64,000 nt of DNA from Streptomyces sp. MBT65 (GCF_016612545.1 NZ_JAENRY010000034.1:1-64000), one strand, 5' to 3'; positions 52,555-60,445 are shown, counted from the first letter of the stretch. Program-made: numbers and translations. The notes: generated by a model not told the origin, from the sequence alone.

Positions 52555-53721
52555 ATGAACGCCACCACCGTCCGCGGCGCCCCGCTCGCCGCCTTCGCCT
52601 GCGTCCTCGTGGGCGCGTCCTTCACCGCGAACAGCGTCCTGGGCGACTACCCGTACGCGGGCGGCCAGTTCCTGCGCTACGGCCTCGCCTGTGTGCTCCT
52701 GCTGCCGTTCACCGGCAAGGACGCGAAGGCCCGGCTGCGCGGCCTCGCAGCACGCCAATGGGGCCGCCTCGCCCTGCTCGCCGCCGTCGGCATGGTCGGC
52801 TTCAACCTGGCCGTCATCGCCGCCGAACGCAGCGCCGAACCGGCCGTCCCCGGAGTCTTCGTGGGCTGCGCCCCCATAGCCGTCGCGGTCCTCGTCCCCC
52901 TCCTGGAAGGACGCCGTCCGCGACGGATCGTGCTCTACGGGGCGTCGCTCGTCGCCGTCGGCGCGTTCACGGTCCAGGGGTGGGGTCGTACTGACGGCGC
53001 CGGAATCGCCTTCTCCGGGTGCGCACTTGCGGGGGAGGTGGGCTTCGCGGTGCTCGCGGTTCCCGTACTGCGCCCCCTGGGACCGCGATTGCTGTCGGCC
53101 ACCGTGTGCGGTCTGGCGGCGGTCGAGGCAGCGACTGCCGGCGTGGTCCTCGACGGGACGACCTGGCTGCGGCGCCCCGACGGCACCGAGGCCGCCGCGC
53201 TGCTGTGGCAGGCGGCGGTCGTCACCGTAGTCGGCTTCGTGTGCTGGTACATGGGCATGCAGCGGATCGGCGCGGAGCGCGCCACGCTCTTCTCCGGCCT
53301 CATCCCGGTCGCCGCCGCCGCTACCGCGCCGCTCGTCGGAACGGGCTCCTACGGGCCCGCCCAGGCCGTCGGCAGCGCCCTCGTGGGCGCCGGAGTGGCC
53401 CTGGGATCCGGTGTGTTGGCGCTCGTGCCGCGCCGGTCAGCGGCTGCCGTCGAGGATGACCCGCGCGACCAGGGCAGGGTCGTCGTTCATCGGGCAGTGC
53501 CCGCAGCCGGGCAGCCGCACCAGCCGGGAGCGGGGGATCAACCGCTTGGCGCGGACGCCCTGTCGGCGCAGCAGCAGCCGGTCCTGGGTGCCCCAGGCCA
53601 CAGTGACCGGGATGCCGGGGATGTCGTCGGTGAACAGGACGCTCGTACCGGCCCGGAGCGTGTCGTCGAACCCGGGGGCGTCGACCAGCGCGCGCGTCTC
53701 GGCGACCACGGCCTCGGGTGA
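52555..53721 (+). CDS. EamA/DMT permease with 95-codon antisense C-terminal extension
   Basis: A 388-residue frame. Residues 1-295 are a normal ten-helix EamA permease (FACVLVGASFTANSVLGDYPYAGGQFLRYGLACVLLL to GSGVLALVPRR). Family members end about there, but no stop occurs, and the frame continues 285 nt antisense to the convergent hydrolase gene, encoding a hydrophilic Gly/Gln/Asp-rich tail with no domain. Either the natural stop was lost or there is a frameshift (a TGA sits in another frame at 53457). It appears leaderless and is divergent from the MocR regulator, which probably controls it. Confidence 0.82.
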   Translation: MNATTVRGAPLAAFACVLVGASFTANSVLGDYPYAGGQFLRYGLACVLLLPFTGKDAKARLRGLAARQWGRLALLAAVGMVGFNLAVIAAERSAEPAVPGVFVGCAPIAVAVLVPLLEGRRPRRIVLYGASLVAVGAFTVQGWGRTDGAGIAFSGCALAGEVGFAVLAVPVLRPLGPRLLSATVCGLAAVEAATAGVVLDGTTWLRRPDGTEAAALLWQAAVVTVVGFVCWYMGMQRIGAERATLFSGLIPVAAAATAPLVGTGSYGPAQAVGSALVGAGVALGSGVLALVPRRSAAAVEDDPRDQGRVVVHRAVPAAGQPHQPGAGDQPLGADALSAQQQPVLGAPGHSDRDAGDVVGEQDARTGPERVVEPGGVDQRARLGDHGLG

Positions 53722-54267
53722 ACGGCGGCCCGGGCGGGCGTAGATGGTGCTGGTGAGCGCGGTGCGGCCGGCCGCCGTACGCGCCAGCTTCTCGACCAGC
53801 GGGAGCGGCAGACCGCGGGCGATCCGCCGCATGGTGAGCAGCACACCGAAGGCGTAGCGGCGCTCGGCCTGGGACCAGAATCCGGCGGGGGAGAGCGCGG
53901 TGACGGACCGTACGATCTTCTCGCGGCCCAGCTCCAGGGCCATCAGACCGCCGAGCGAGTTGCCCGCCACATGCGGACGTTCGAGCTCCAGCGCCTCGCA
54001 GAAGGCCCTGAACACGGCGACCGTCGTGGCGAGGTCGTACGTCAGCCCCTCCGGGAGCGCGGGGGAGGCGCCGAACCCGGGCAGGTCCACGGCGATCACG
54101 TCGCGCTCGGTCGCGAGGATGTCCACCACCGGGTCCCAGGCCTGCCGGTGGTGCCCTATGCCGTGCAGCAGGAGCAGCGGCTCGCCGCGACCCACGCGCG
54201 CGTAGGACACGGTCACGGTCTTCGGGCCCCGCGGAGTGGGGACCGGGAAGGAGACGGTGGCGGACAT
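53437..54267 (-). CDS. Alpha/beta hydrolase (Ser nucleophile)
   Basis: A 276-residue hydrolase: LLLLHGIGHHRQAWDPV oxyanion region, VIAVDLPGFGASPAL, nucleophile elbow GNSLGG with Ser, TVAWGTQDRLL (Asp region) and LPGCGHCPMND (His). It fits esterase, lipase or C-C hydrolase families; substrate unknown. ATG 54267 follows CGAGGAGC. A 19-bp palindrome 60 bp upstream suggests TetR-type control, though no TetR gene is present. Its last 285 bp overlap the antisense extension of the EamA frame. Confidence 0.9.
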   Translation of the reverse strand: MSATVSFPVPTPRGPKTVTVSYARVGRGEPLLLLHGIGHHRQAWDPVVDILATERDVIAVDLPGFGASPALPEGLTYDLATTVAVFRAFCEALELERPHVAGNSLGGLMALELGREKIVRSVTALSPAGFWSQAERRYAFGVLLTMRRIARGLPLPLVEKLARTAAGRTALTSTIYARPGRRSPEAVVAETRALVDAPGFDDTLRAGTSVLFTDDIPGIPVTVAWGTQDRLLLRRQGVRAKRLIPRSRLVRLPGCGHCPMNDDPALVARVILDGSR

Positions 54268-54326
54268 GGGGATGCTCCTCGTCTGGGACGCGCAGGCAGA
54301 CGCCGTACAGGCCGTGTAGACAGCTT

Positions 54327-54345
54327 GTCAGTAACTGCTACTGAC
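54327..54345. promoter_or_regulatory. TetR-type operator candidate upstream of alpha/beta hydrolase
   Basis: GTCAGTA-N5-TACTGAC, a perfect 7-bp inverted repeat 60 bp upstream of the hydrolase ATG. Confidence 0.55.
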
Positions 54346-54349
54346 CGGT

Positions 54350-54382
54350 AGCCCCCGTCGTTCTCGTTCCATGACGGGGGCT
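54350..54382 (+). terminator. Terminator-like hairpin
   Basis: AGCCCCCGTC (54350-54359) pairs with 54373-54382, a perfect 10-bp stem with a short T run after it on the plus strand. There is no plus-strand gene directly before it except the EamA frame ending at 53721. Confidence 0.6.
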
Positions 54383-54436
54383 TTGCCGTGCTGTCACCGA
54401 GAACGCCCCGTACGAACGCCCTGTGAACGCTCCGCG

Positions 54437-54467
54437 CCATGTCCTCTATGGGTTGCATATGACATGG
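54437..54467. promoter_or_regulatory. Nested palindrome upstream of GntR promoter
   Basis: CCATGTC...GACATGG outer arms (54437-54443, 54461-54467) enclose TATG-N5-CATA. It ends 4 bp before the dre-like site. Confidence 0.4.
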
Positions 54468-54471
54468 AGGA

Positions 54472-54485
54472 TTGGTCTTGACCAA
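54472..54485. promoter_or_regulatory. DasR-type operator (dre-like) on the GntR promoter
   Basis: TTGGTCTTGACCAA is a perfect palindrome whose core TGGTCTTGACCA differs from the DasR-responsive element core TGGTCTAGACCA at one base. It covers the -35 box. Confidence 0.6.
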
Positions 54486-54506
54486 GGGTGGGGGCCGTCC
54501 TATGGT
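54478..54506 (+). promoter_or_regulatory. Promoter of GntR gene (TTGACC-N17-TATGGT)
   Basis: -35 TTGACC (54478-54483), 17-nt spacer, -10 TATGGT (54501-54506), giving a leader of about 70 nt to GTG 54583. Confidence 0.6.
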
Positions 54507-54582
54507 CGCAGATAAGTGAAACAACCTTTAATAAACAAGGGCGCTAAAACGCCGCCGGAACACGGCGATTGCGGAGGACAGG

Positions 54583-55344
54583 GTGGGGACCACGCAGTTG
54601 GAATCGGTGCCGGAACCGAAGTACTGGCATCTCAAGACAGTGCTGAGTGAGGCACTGGACTCCGAGTTCTCGGTGGGCGAGATCCTGCCCAACGAGCGAG
54701 ACCTGGCGGCCCGCTTCGGCGTCGCCCGGGCCACGCTCCGGCAGGCTCTGGAACAACTCGAACTGGAAGGCAGGCTGCAGCGCCGTCGCGGTGTCGGTAC
54801 GACCGTCGCGCCGCCGCGCGTGGGTGTCGCCGTCGGCACCGAGCAGCACGTCTGGCCGGGCGCCGGGGAGGACGCCTGGCAGTCCGTCGACTGTGTGCTG
54901 GCGGCACCGCCGGCGGCCGTCGCGGGCGTCCTGGAGACCGGTTCCGAGGAACTGGTGCACACCGTGCGGCGCTCCAGGGTGAGCCACGGCCAGCCGGTCG
55001 CCGCCGAACTGCTCTACATCCCGGAGTCGTCGGTGCCCGACCTCTCCGCGATAGACACACCGTCCGCTACGGCACGCGCGCGTGCGGTGCTGCGCGAGTT
55101 GCAGCGCCTCGAACTGGAGGGCCAGGACCGCGCCGTGGAACTCGGCTCGGCCCGCGCGGACGACGCCAAGGAACTGGACCGCCTCCCCGGGGCACCGGTT
55201 CTCGTCGTCACGACCCGCTTCTTCGCCGAGGGCCGCACCGCCGCGGTCTCCGTCGCGACCTACCGCGCGGACACCTGCCGGCTGACCTTCGCCGACTCGG
55301 GCGGCGTGGAAATACACCACGGCCCGGAACGCCAGGCTTCCTGA
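54583..55344 (+). CDS. GntR/HutC-family regulator, DasR-like
   Basis: A 253-residue protein. N-terminal GntR winged helix: PKYWHLKTVLSEALDSEFSVGEILPNERDLAARFGVARATLRQALEQLELEGRLQRRRGVGTTV, close in style to DasR. The C-terminal UTRA effector domain (about 95-245) includes VHTVRRSRVSHGQPVAAELLYIP and VLVVTTRFFAEGRTAAVSVATYRADTCRLTF. DasR senses phosphorylated aminosugars; this paralog may do likewise. GTG 54583 follows GGAGGACA. Its promoter bears a dre-like palindrome, suggesting control by DasR or by itself. It is convergent with a ROK regulator. Confidence 0.9.
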   Translation: MGTTQLESVPEPKYWHLKTVLSEALDSEFSVGEILPNERDLAARFGVARATLRQALEQLELEGRLQRRRGVGTTVAPPRVGVAVGTEQHVWPGAGEDAWQSVDCVLAAPPAAVAGVLETGSEELVHTVRRSRVSHGQPVAAELLYIPESSVPDLSAIDTPSATARARAVLRELQRLELEGQDRAVELGSARADDAKELDRLPGAPVLVVTTRFFAEGRTAAVSVATYRADTCRLTFADSGGVEIHHGPERQAS

Positions 55345-55436
55345 CCACGGTCACACCACATCCGTCGCGCCCCGGAACTCCACCGGGGCGCGACGCGTTC
55401 TACGTCTGCGCACCGGGGGCGCTGTCGCCCTGAAGG

Positions 55437-55509
55437 GGCGCGGGGCTGTATCGACATACGGCTCCGCCGCGTGGGCGCACCCAGCCACAAGGAACCCGCA
55501 CCCGACAAC
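55437..55509. repeat. Interspersed Streptomyces-type repeat, copy B
   Basis: About 73 bp similar to 43381-43453 (GGCGCGGGGCTGT, CGGCTCCGCCGCG, CCAGCCACAA, ACCCGCACCCG). It lies in the noncoding gap between the convergent GntR and ROK genes. Confidence 0.75.
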
Positions 55510-55592
55510 CAACCGCCGAGACCGGCCACAACGAACCGCACCCAAAAACAACCACCGAGCCCAGCCAAAACTCCGCCGCACCCGACAACCAA
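55496..55592. repeat. Pair of 19-bp direct repeats
   Basis: CCGCACCCGACAACCAACC occurs at 55496-55514 and again at 55574-55592, 78 bp apart, in a strongly strand-asymmetric A/C-rich stretch next to repeat copy B. Confidence 0.8.
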
Positions 55593-55605
55593 CCCCGCCG
55601 CCAAG

Positions 55606-56760
55606 CTAGCGCCGCGTCACCGTGCCCTCGACCGCGAACAACTGCTCCTCGACATGGTCAAGAGCCAACCGCAGCGCCCCCGTAGCCGCAGCCGCCTCCC
55701 CGAGCAACGACAGCGCCACCTTCGGCGGCCGCAGGCAATACCGGGCCAACTCCCGCCGCAGCGGCTCCAGTACACCGTCCAGGCCGGCCGCCCACCCGCC
55801 CACGACGACGAGTTCCGGATCGAGGGCCAGCACCAGCGCGGCGACATCGTGCACGAGGCGTTGGATGAAGCGGTCGACGGCCGCCCGCGCCCGCTGGTCG
55901 CCGTCGCGTGCCAGCGCGAAGACCTGGGCGACCGCCTGCTCGTCCAAGGGATGCAGTGGCTCGTCCGTGGTGGACAGCAGCGTCTCCGGTGTCACGTCCC
56001 GGCCCAGCAGATGCAGTGCGCCGATCTCACCGGCCGCCCCGCGATACCCCCGGTGCAGCCGCCCCCCGATCAGCGAACCGGCGCCCGGGCTCAGTCCGGC
56101 CAGCACCATCACCATGTCGTCGGACTCGGTCGCGGCGCCCTTCCAGTGCTCGGCGACCGCCGCCGCGTTGGCGTCGTTCTCCACCAGCACCGGGCACTTG
56201 AAGGAACGGCTCAACCGTTCGCCCAGGTGCAGCCCCGTCCACTGGGGCAGCGCGGTGCCCAGCCGTACGGTGCCGTCCGCCTCGACGATGCCCGGCGTGG
56301 CGACGCCCACCGCCCGCAGCGAGCCGCGGGCGACCCCGGCCCGGCGCAGCAGCTCGGCGACCGCGGTGCGCAGCCGCTCAAGACGCTCGTCCGCCGAGGC
56401 CGTCTCGTCGACATCCTTGGCGATCGCGCCGAGCACCCGGCCGTCGAGGTCGGCGAGGAGCACGGCGACGCGATGTGCGCCGATCTCCAGGCCCAGCAGA
56501 TGTCCGGCCTCCGCCCTGAACCGGAACCGCCGCGCGGGCCGCCCCTGCCGCCGTACAACGCTCTCGTCGGCCGCCTTCTCGACGACCAGCCCGGCCTCGA
56601 TCAGTCCCTCGACGACGCCCTCGACGGTCGGCCGGGACAGACCCGTCACCCGGGTGATCTCCGTCAGCGTGGCGCAGTCCGTGGCACGCAACGCGTGCAG
56701 CACCACTGCGGAGTTGATCCTCCGCAGCAGCGAGGGGTCCCCGCCGGTCAGCCCCGCCAA
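55606..56760 (-). CDS. ROK-family transcriptional regulator
   Basis: A 384-residue protein: N-terminal winged helix (LLRRINSAVVLHALRATDCATLTEITRVTGLSRPTVEGVVEGLIEAGLV), then a ROK sugar-kinase-like domain (LLGLEIGAHRVAVLLADLDG, AVGVATPGIVEADG, VENDANAAAVAE, AAGEIGALHLLG). The Cys-rich zinc motif usual after GEIG is absent, as are clear ATP-binding signatures, so it is likely a pure sugar-responsive regulator. Start TTG 56760 is supported by GGGAGG 7 nt upstream. Confidence 0.9.
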   Translation of the reverse strand: MAGLTGGDPSLLRRINSAVVLHALRATDCATLTEITRVTGLSRPTVEGVVEGLIEAGLVVEKAADESVVRRQGRPARRFRFRAEAGHLLGLEIGAHRVAVLLADLDGRVLGAIAKDVDETASADERLERLRTAVAELLRRAGVARGSLRAVGVATPGIVEADGTVRLGTALPQWTGLHLGERLSRSFKCPVLVENDANAAAVAEHWKGAATESDDMVMVLAGLSPGAGSLIGGRLHRGYRGAAGEIGALHLLGRDVTPETLLSTTDEPLHPLDEQAVAQVFALARDGDQRARAAVDRFIQRLVHDVAALVLALDPELVVVGGWAAGLDGVLEPLRRELARYCLRPPKVALSLLGEAAAATGALRLALDHVEEQLFAVEGTVTRR

Positions 56761-56859
56761 GGTCTGTCCTCCCAGCTCGTGCGCGTGTTGGGCGGATCGT
56801 ACTCGGCGCGGTGGACCCCGGCGAGTGCCGGGCGCCCTCGATCCACTCGCCCCACCGGA

Positions 56860-57522
56860 TCACCCCGGCGCCACGAACCCGGACTCGTACGCCGCGATCA
56901 CCGCCTGTGTACGGTCCCGCGCCCCCAGCTTCGCCAGTACGGCGCTCACATGCGACTTCACCGTCTCCGTCCCGACGACCAGCCGGGCGGCGATCTCCGC
57001 GTTCGACAGACCCCGCGCCATCAGCCGCAGCACCTCGGCCTCGCGCTCGGTCAACTGGGCCCGCGCCATCAGCGCGCGCGCCGCCCGGTTCCCGCCGTCG
57101 TCGCCGTACTCCGCCGCCAACTGCCGTACGGAGGCCGGGAACAGCAGCGACTCGCCCTCGGCCACCAGCCGTACCGCGTGCACGATCTCGGCCGGACGGG
57201 CCCGCTTCAGCAGGAAGCCGTCGGCGCCGGCGCGCAGTGCCTCGTAGACGTACTCGTCGTTCTCGAAGGTCGTGATGACCAGGATCTTCGGCGGGTCGTC
57301 GACCGTGCGGAGCACCGCGCGTGTGGCCTCGATGCCGTCCAGGAGCGGCATCCGTACGTCCATGGCGACCACGTCCGGCCGCAGCCGCCGCACCAGCGGG
57401 ATCACCGCCGCCCCGTCGGCGGCCTCCCCGACCACCTCGATGTCCGGCTGCGCCTCCAGCACGGCCCGCAGACCCGCGCGTACGAGGGGTTCGTCATCGA
57501 CCAGGAGAACGGTGACCGGCAT
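56860..57522 (-). CDS. NarL/LuxR-type response regulator
   Basis: A 220-residue protein: receiver domain with acidic pair [10 protein letters not shown], phospho-Asp in VVAMDVRMP, and Lys in FLLKRARP; LuxR HTH near the C-terminus ([43 protein letters not shown]). It is 14 bp downstream of the sensor kinase on the same strand and forms a pair with it. The target is likely the divergent ABC exporter. Confidence 0.95.
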   Translation of the reverse strand: MPVTVLLVDDEPLVRAGLRAVLEAQPDIEVVGEAADGAAVIPLVRRLRPDVVAMDVRMPLLDGIEATRAVLRTVDDPPKILVITTFENDEYVYEALRAGADGFLLKRARPAEIVHAVRLVAEGESLLFPASVRQLAAEYGDDGGNRAARALMARAQLTEREAEVLRLMARGLSNAEIAARLVVGTETVKSHVSAVLAKLGARDRTQAVIAAYESGFVAPG

Positions 57523-57536
57523 CCGGCCAGCCTAGA

Positions 57537-58691
57537 TCAACCCAGCGGCAACTCCGCATGCACCTGCCAGTCACCCTCGTCGGGTCCGGTGTACGCCCGG
57601 CCGCCGAGCAGCGCGGCCCGCTCGCGTATGCCCCGCAGGCCACTGCCCCGGCCCGGGCCCGGTATCGCCGCCGGCAGCGGATTGCGGACCTCCAGATCGA
57701 GGGTGCCGTCGGCGACCTGAATGCGGACCCGGACCGGCACGGACCCCGCGTGCCGCAGCACATTCGTCAGCGCCTCCTGCAGAATCCGGTACCCCTCCCG
57801 GGAGACCGGTCCCGACACCGTCTCCAACGGCCCGGTCACCTCCGCGTCGACCTTCGCCCCGGAAGCCCGCGCCGACTCCAACAGCCGGTCGGCGTCCACC
57901 AGCGTCGGCCGGCTGCTCACCGGCCGCTCCGCCTCACGCAGCACGCCCAGCACCCGCTCCAGATCCTCCAGCGCGGCCCGACCGGTCTCCTCGATGGCGC
58001 CCAGCGCCCGCTCGGTGAACTCCGGGTCGCCCGCCGCCCGGGCCGCGCCCGCCTGCACCACCGCCACGGTAAGCGCGTGCCCGATCGAGTCGTGCAACTC
58101 CCGTGCGATGCGGTTGCGTTCCAGCAGTTGCTCGGTGCGCTCCTCCAGGGCGGCGAGTTGCTCGGCGCGGGAGGGGCCGAGCAACTTACGGGCCAGCAAC
58201 GTGGCCAACTCGCCCAGGCCGACGATGGCGGCGTACAAGGCGATGAGGGGGAGCGGCGCCAGCAAGGCGTACCAGCCGTTCGGCGCCGCCTCCTTGAGGA
58301 CCCATACGTCGTCGGGCACGCGCCCGCGTGCGACCTCGATCAGCTCGAAGGAGATGATCGGCAGCCAGACGCAGGCGAACGTCGTCGCCCAGCCCAGAGC
58401 CATCCGCGCCTCCAGCCACAGCACGGTGCGCCCCCGGTCCCGCCAGGTCGCCGACGGCGCCACGGAGATCCCCGAGTCCTCCCTGCCCGGCGTCAGCAGC
58501 AACTGCGCCTGCACGCCTTCCCCGATCCGAACGGCCGGGATCAGACCGACCGGGATCAGCACCAGCGCGGGCACATACGGCTTCGACGAGTCGATGAACA
58601 TCCACACGCTGACGATCAGTATCGGCACCCACAGGTGCAGCAGACGCGTATACGTCGTCCCCCGGAGCAGCGGGCGCAGGAAGCGGGCCAT
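57537..58691 (-). CDS. NarL-type sensor histidine kinase (HisKA_3)
   Basis: A 384-residue protein with four membrane helices in the first 165 residues (LLHLWVPILIVSVWMFI, VPALVLIPVGLIPAV, ALGWATTFACVWLPII, LLAPLPLIALYAAIVGL), a coiled linker, H-box NRIARELHDSIGHALTV, and an HATPase domain (ILQEALTNVLRHAG, GSGLRGIRERAALLGG). ATG 58691 has no clear binding site. It is divergent from the ABC exporter ATPase; the gap contains a long hairpin. Such cassettes commonly respond to envelope-active drugs. Confidence 0.92.
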   Translation of the reverse strand: MARFLRPLLRGTTYTRLLHLWVPILIVSVWMFIDSSKPYVPALVLIPVGLIPAVRIGEGVQAQLLLTPGREDSGISVAPSATWRDRGRTVLWLEARMALGWATTFACVWLPIISFELIEVARGRVPDDVWVLKEAAPNGWYALLAPLPLIALYAAIVGLGELATLLARKLLGPSRAEQLAALEERTEQLLERNRIARELHDSIGHALTVAVVQAGAARAAGDPEFTERALGAIEETGRAALEDLERVLGVLREAERPVSSRPTLVDADRLLESARASGAKVDAEVTGPLETVSGPVSREGYRILQEALTNVLRHAGSVPVRVRIQVADGTLDLEVRNPLPAAIPGPGRGSGLRGIRERAALLGGRAYTGPDEGDWQVHAELPLG

Positions 58692-58722
58692 TGGGACATC
58701 GTGACAGCCGGCTCTGACAATC

Positions 58723-58768
58723 GGCCTCCCCCGGGCGGGGGAGACGATCTCCACCGCCGGGGGAGGCC
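58723..58768. promoter_or_regulatory. Long hairpin/palindrome between kinase and ABC genes
   Basis: GGCCTCCCCCGGGCGG (58723-58738) pairs with 58754-58768 over 15 bp with one bulged G. A smaller palindrome GGAGA-CGA-TCTCC (58740-58752) is nested in the loop. Confidence 0.5.
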
Positions 58769-58799
58769 CCAACTCCCCTGGACGGCCAGGCTGTTGGGC

Positions 58800-59720
58800 A
58801 TGACCAGCATTGACGTACGAGACCTCACCAAGGAGTACGGCACCCGGCGGGCCGTGGACCACGTCACCTTCGACGTCCGCCCCGGCAAGGTCACCGGCTT
58901 CCTCGGTCCCAACGGCGCCGGAAAGTCCACCACCATGCGCCTCGTCCTCGGCCTCGACCGGCCCACCTCCGGAACCGCCACTGTCGGAGGCCGCCCCTAC
59001 GCCGCGCTTACCGAGCCGCTGCGCCACGTCGGCGCCCTGCTCGACGCGCAGGCCGCGCACGGCTCCCGCACCGCCCGCGACCATCTGCGGGCCCTGGCGG
59101 CGAGCAACCGCATCCCGGCCGCCCGGGTCGACGCGGTGCTTCAGGAGACGGGACTCGCGTCGGTCGCGCGGCGCCGGGTGAAGACGTACTCCCTGGGCAT
59201 GCGCCAGCGGCTGGGCATCGCCGGTGCCCTCCTGGGCGACCCCGAGGTCATCCTGCTGGATGAGCCGTCGAACGGCCTCGACCCCGAAGGCATCGTCTGG
59301 ATCCGGGAGTTGCTGCGCCGACTGGCGGCGGAGGGCCGCACGGTGCTGGTCTCCAGCCACCTGATGAACGAGACCGCCTCCTTCGCCGACCACCTCGTGG
59401 TCCTCGGACGCGGCCGACTCCTCGCGGACACCCCGATGCGGGACTTCATCGACGCGCGCGTGCAACCCCACGTGCTCATCCGTACGACGGACACCGGCGC
59501 CCTCAAGAGCACCCTCGCCGAGCACGGTCTCGACGCCGTGGAACAGGAGGACGGGCACTGGACCGTGGCGCACGCACGCGTGGACGAGATCGGCACCCTG
59601 TTGTCCGCCGCCGGCGTACCCATCCTCGAACTGACCGCCACCGAGGGCACCTTGGAGCAGGCCTATCTCGATCTGACGGCCGGCGTGACCGAGTTCACCG
59701 CATCGCACCAGGAGGCCTGA
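58800..59720 (+). CDS. ABC transporter ATP-binding protein (drug-export type)
   Basis: A 306-residue ATPase: Walker A GPNGAGKST (about 38), signature YSLGMRQRLGIAGALLG, Walker B VILLDEPSNGLDPEG, H-loop SSHLM. The C-terminal 90 residues follow the DrrA/BcrA style, ending in GTLEQAYLDLT. It powers the permease 2 bp downstream. ATG 58800 gives MTSIDVRDLTKEYG, the normal start of the family. Confidence 0.95.
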   Translation: MTSIDVRDLTKEYGTRRAVDHVTFDVRPGKVTGFLGPNGAGKSTTMRLVLGLDRPTSGTATVGGRPYAALTEPLRHVGALLDAQAAHGSRTARDHLRALAASNRIPAARVDAVLQETGLASVARRRVKTYSLGMRQRLGIAGALLGDPEVILLDEPSNGLDPEGIVWIRELLRRLAAEGRTVLVSSHLMNETASFADHLVVLGRGRLLADTPMRDFIDARVQPHVLIRTTDTGALKSTLAEHGLDAVEQEDGHWTVAHARVDEIGTLLSAAGVPILELTATEGTLEQAYLDLTAGVTEFTASHQEA

Positions 59721-59722
59721 CC

Positions 59723-60445
59723 ATGGCATTCACGCCCGTCTTCCACTCCGAGTGGATCAAGATCCGTACCCTGCGCTCACAGGTCGCGGCGCTCGCCATG
59801 ATCCTCGTGGTGACGGCGGTCTTCTCCGCGCTCGCCTCGGCCGACACCGGCGGCGACGACTTCGACCCGCTGTTCGCGGTCTTCTTCGGCGTCACCTTCG
59901 GACAGATCGCGGCGATCGCCTTCGGCACGACCGCCGTGTCCTCCGAGTTCCAGGGTGGAGCGCTACGGCTGTCGCTGGCCGCGGTACCGCACCGGGGGCG
60001 CTGGTTCGCGGCCAAGGCGACGGCGATCGCCCTACCGGTGTTCTCCGTCGGCCTGGTCACCGGTGCGGTGACCCTGGTGGTCGGCAAGGCGGTGCTGGGC
60101 GCCGAGGCCGACGGACTCGGCGGGGCGGAGCAGGCGCGCGGTGTGGTCGGCTGCGCCGTCTATCTCACGCTGATGGCGTTGCTCGCGGCCGGTCTCACGG
60201 CGGTGCTGCGCAGCGGAGTGGCGACGCTGAGCATCGTCATACCGTTCCTGCTCATCGTGTCCTTCGTGGTCGGCGACGCGTCCAACGACCTCGCGGACCT
60301 CCTGCCCGACCGGGCCGGGCAGGTCGCGCTCCATGCGAACTGGGCCGGGGCGATGGGGCCGTGGACCGGGCTCGGGGTGACGGCGTTGTGGGCCGCCGCG
60401 GCGTTGGCGGCGGGCGCGTGGAGCGTGCGCCGCCGGGACGCCTGA
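59723..60445 (+). CDS. ABC-2 type permease
   Basis: A 240-residue protein with six membrane helices, beginning FHSEWIKIRTLRSQVAALAMILVVTAVFSAL and typical GTTAVSSEFQGGALRLSLAAVPHRGRWFAAKATAIAL. It pairs with the ATPase directly upstream to export a drug, lipid or peptide. The two-component system next door probably senses the same compound. Confidence 0.93.
   Translation: MAFTPVFHSEWIKIRTLRSQVAALAMILVVTAVFSALASADTGGDDFDPLFAVFFGVTFGQIAAIAFGTTAVSSEFQGGALRLSLAAVPHRGRWFAAKATAIALPVFSVGLVTGAVTLVVGKAVLGAEADGLGGAEQARGVVGCAVYLTLMALLAAGLTAVLRSGVATLSIVIPFLLIVSFVVGDASNDLADLLPDRAGQVALHANWAGAMGPWTGLGVTALWAAAALAAGAWSVRRRDA

Larger units (their letters stand above)
54268..54582. other. 315-bp regulatory intergenic region
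   Basis: Between two divergent genes. It holds, in order, a 19-bp palindrome, a terminator-like hairpin, a nested palindrome and the dre-like operator with a -35/-10 pair for the GntR gene, plus an AT-rich leader. No coding frame is supported. Confidence 0.8.

Noticed and set aside
57537..59729. 730-residue minus-strand frame including the sensor kinase
   Set aside because: The N-terminal 340 residues are antisense to the ABC ATPase; kinase features begin at ATG 58691.
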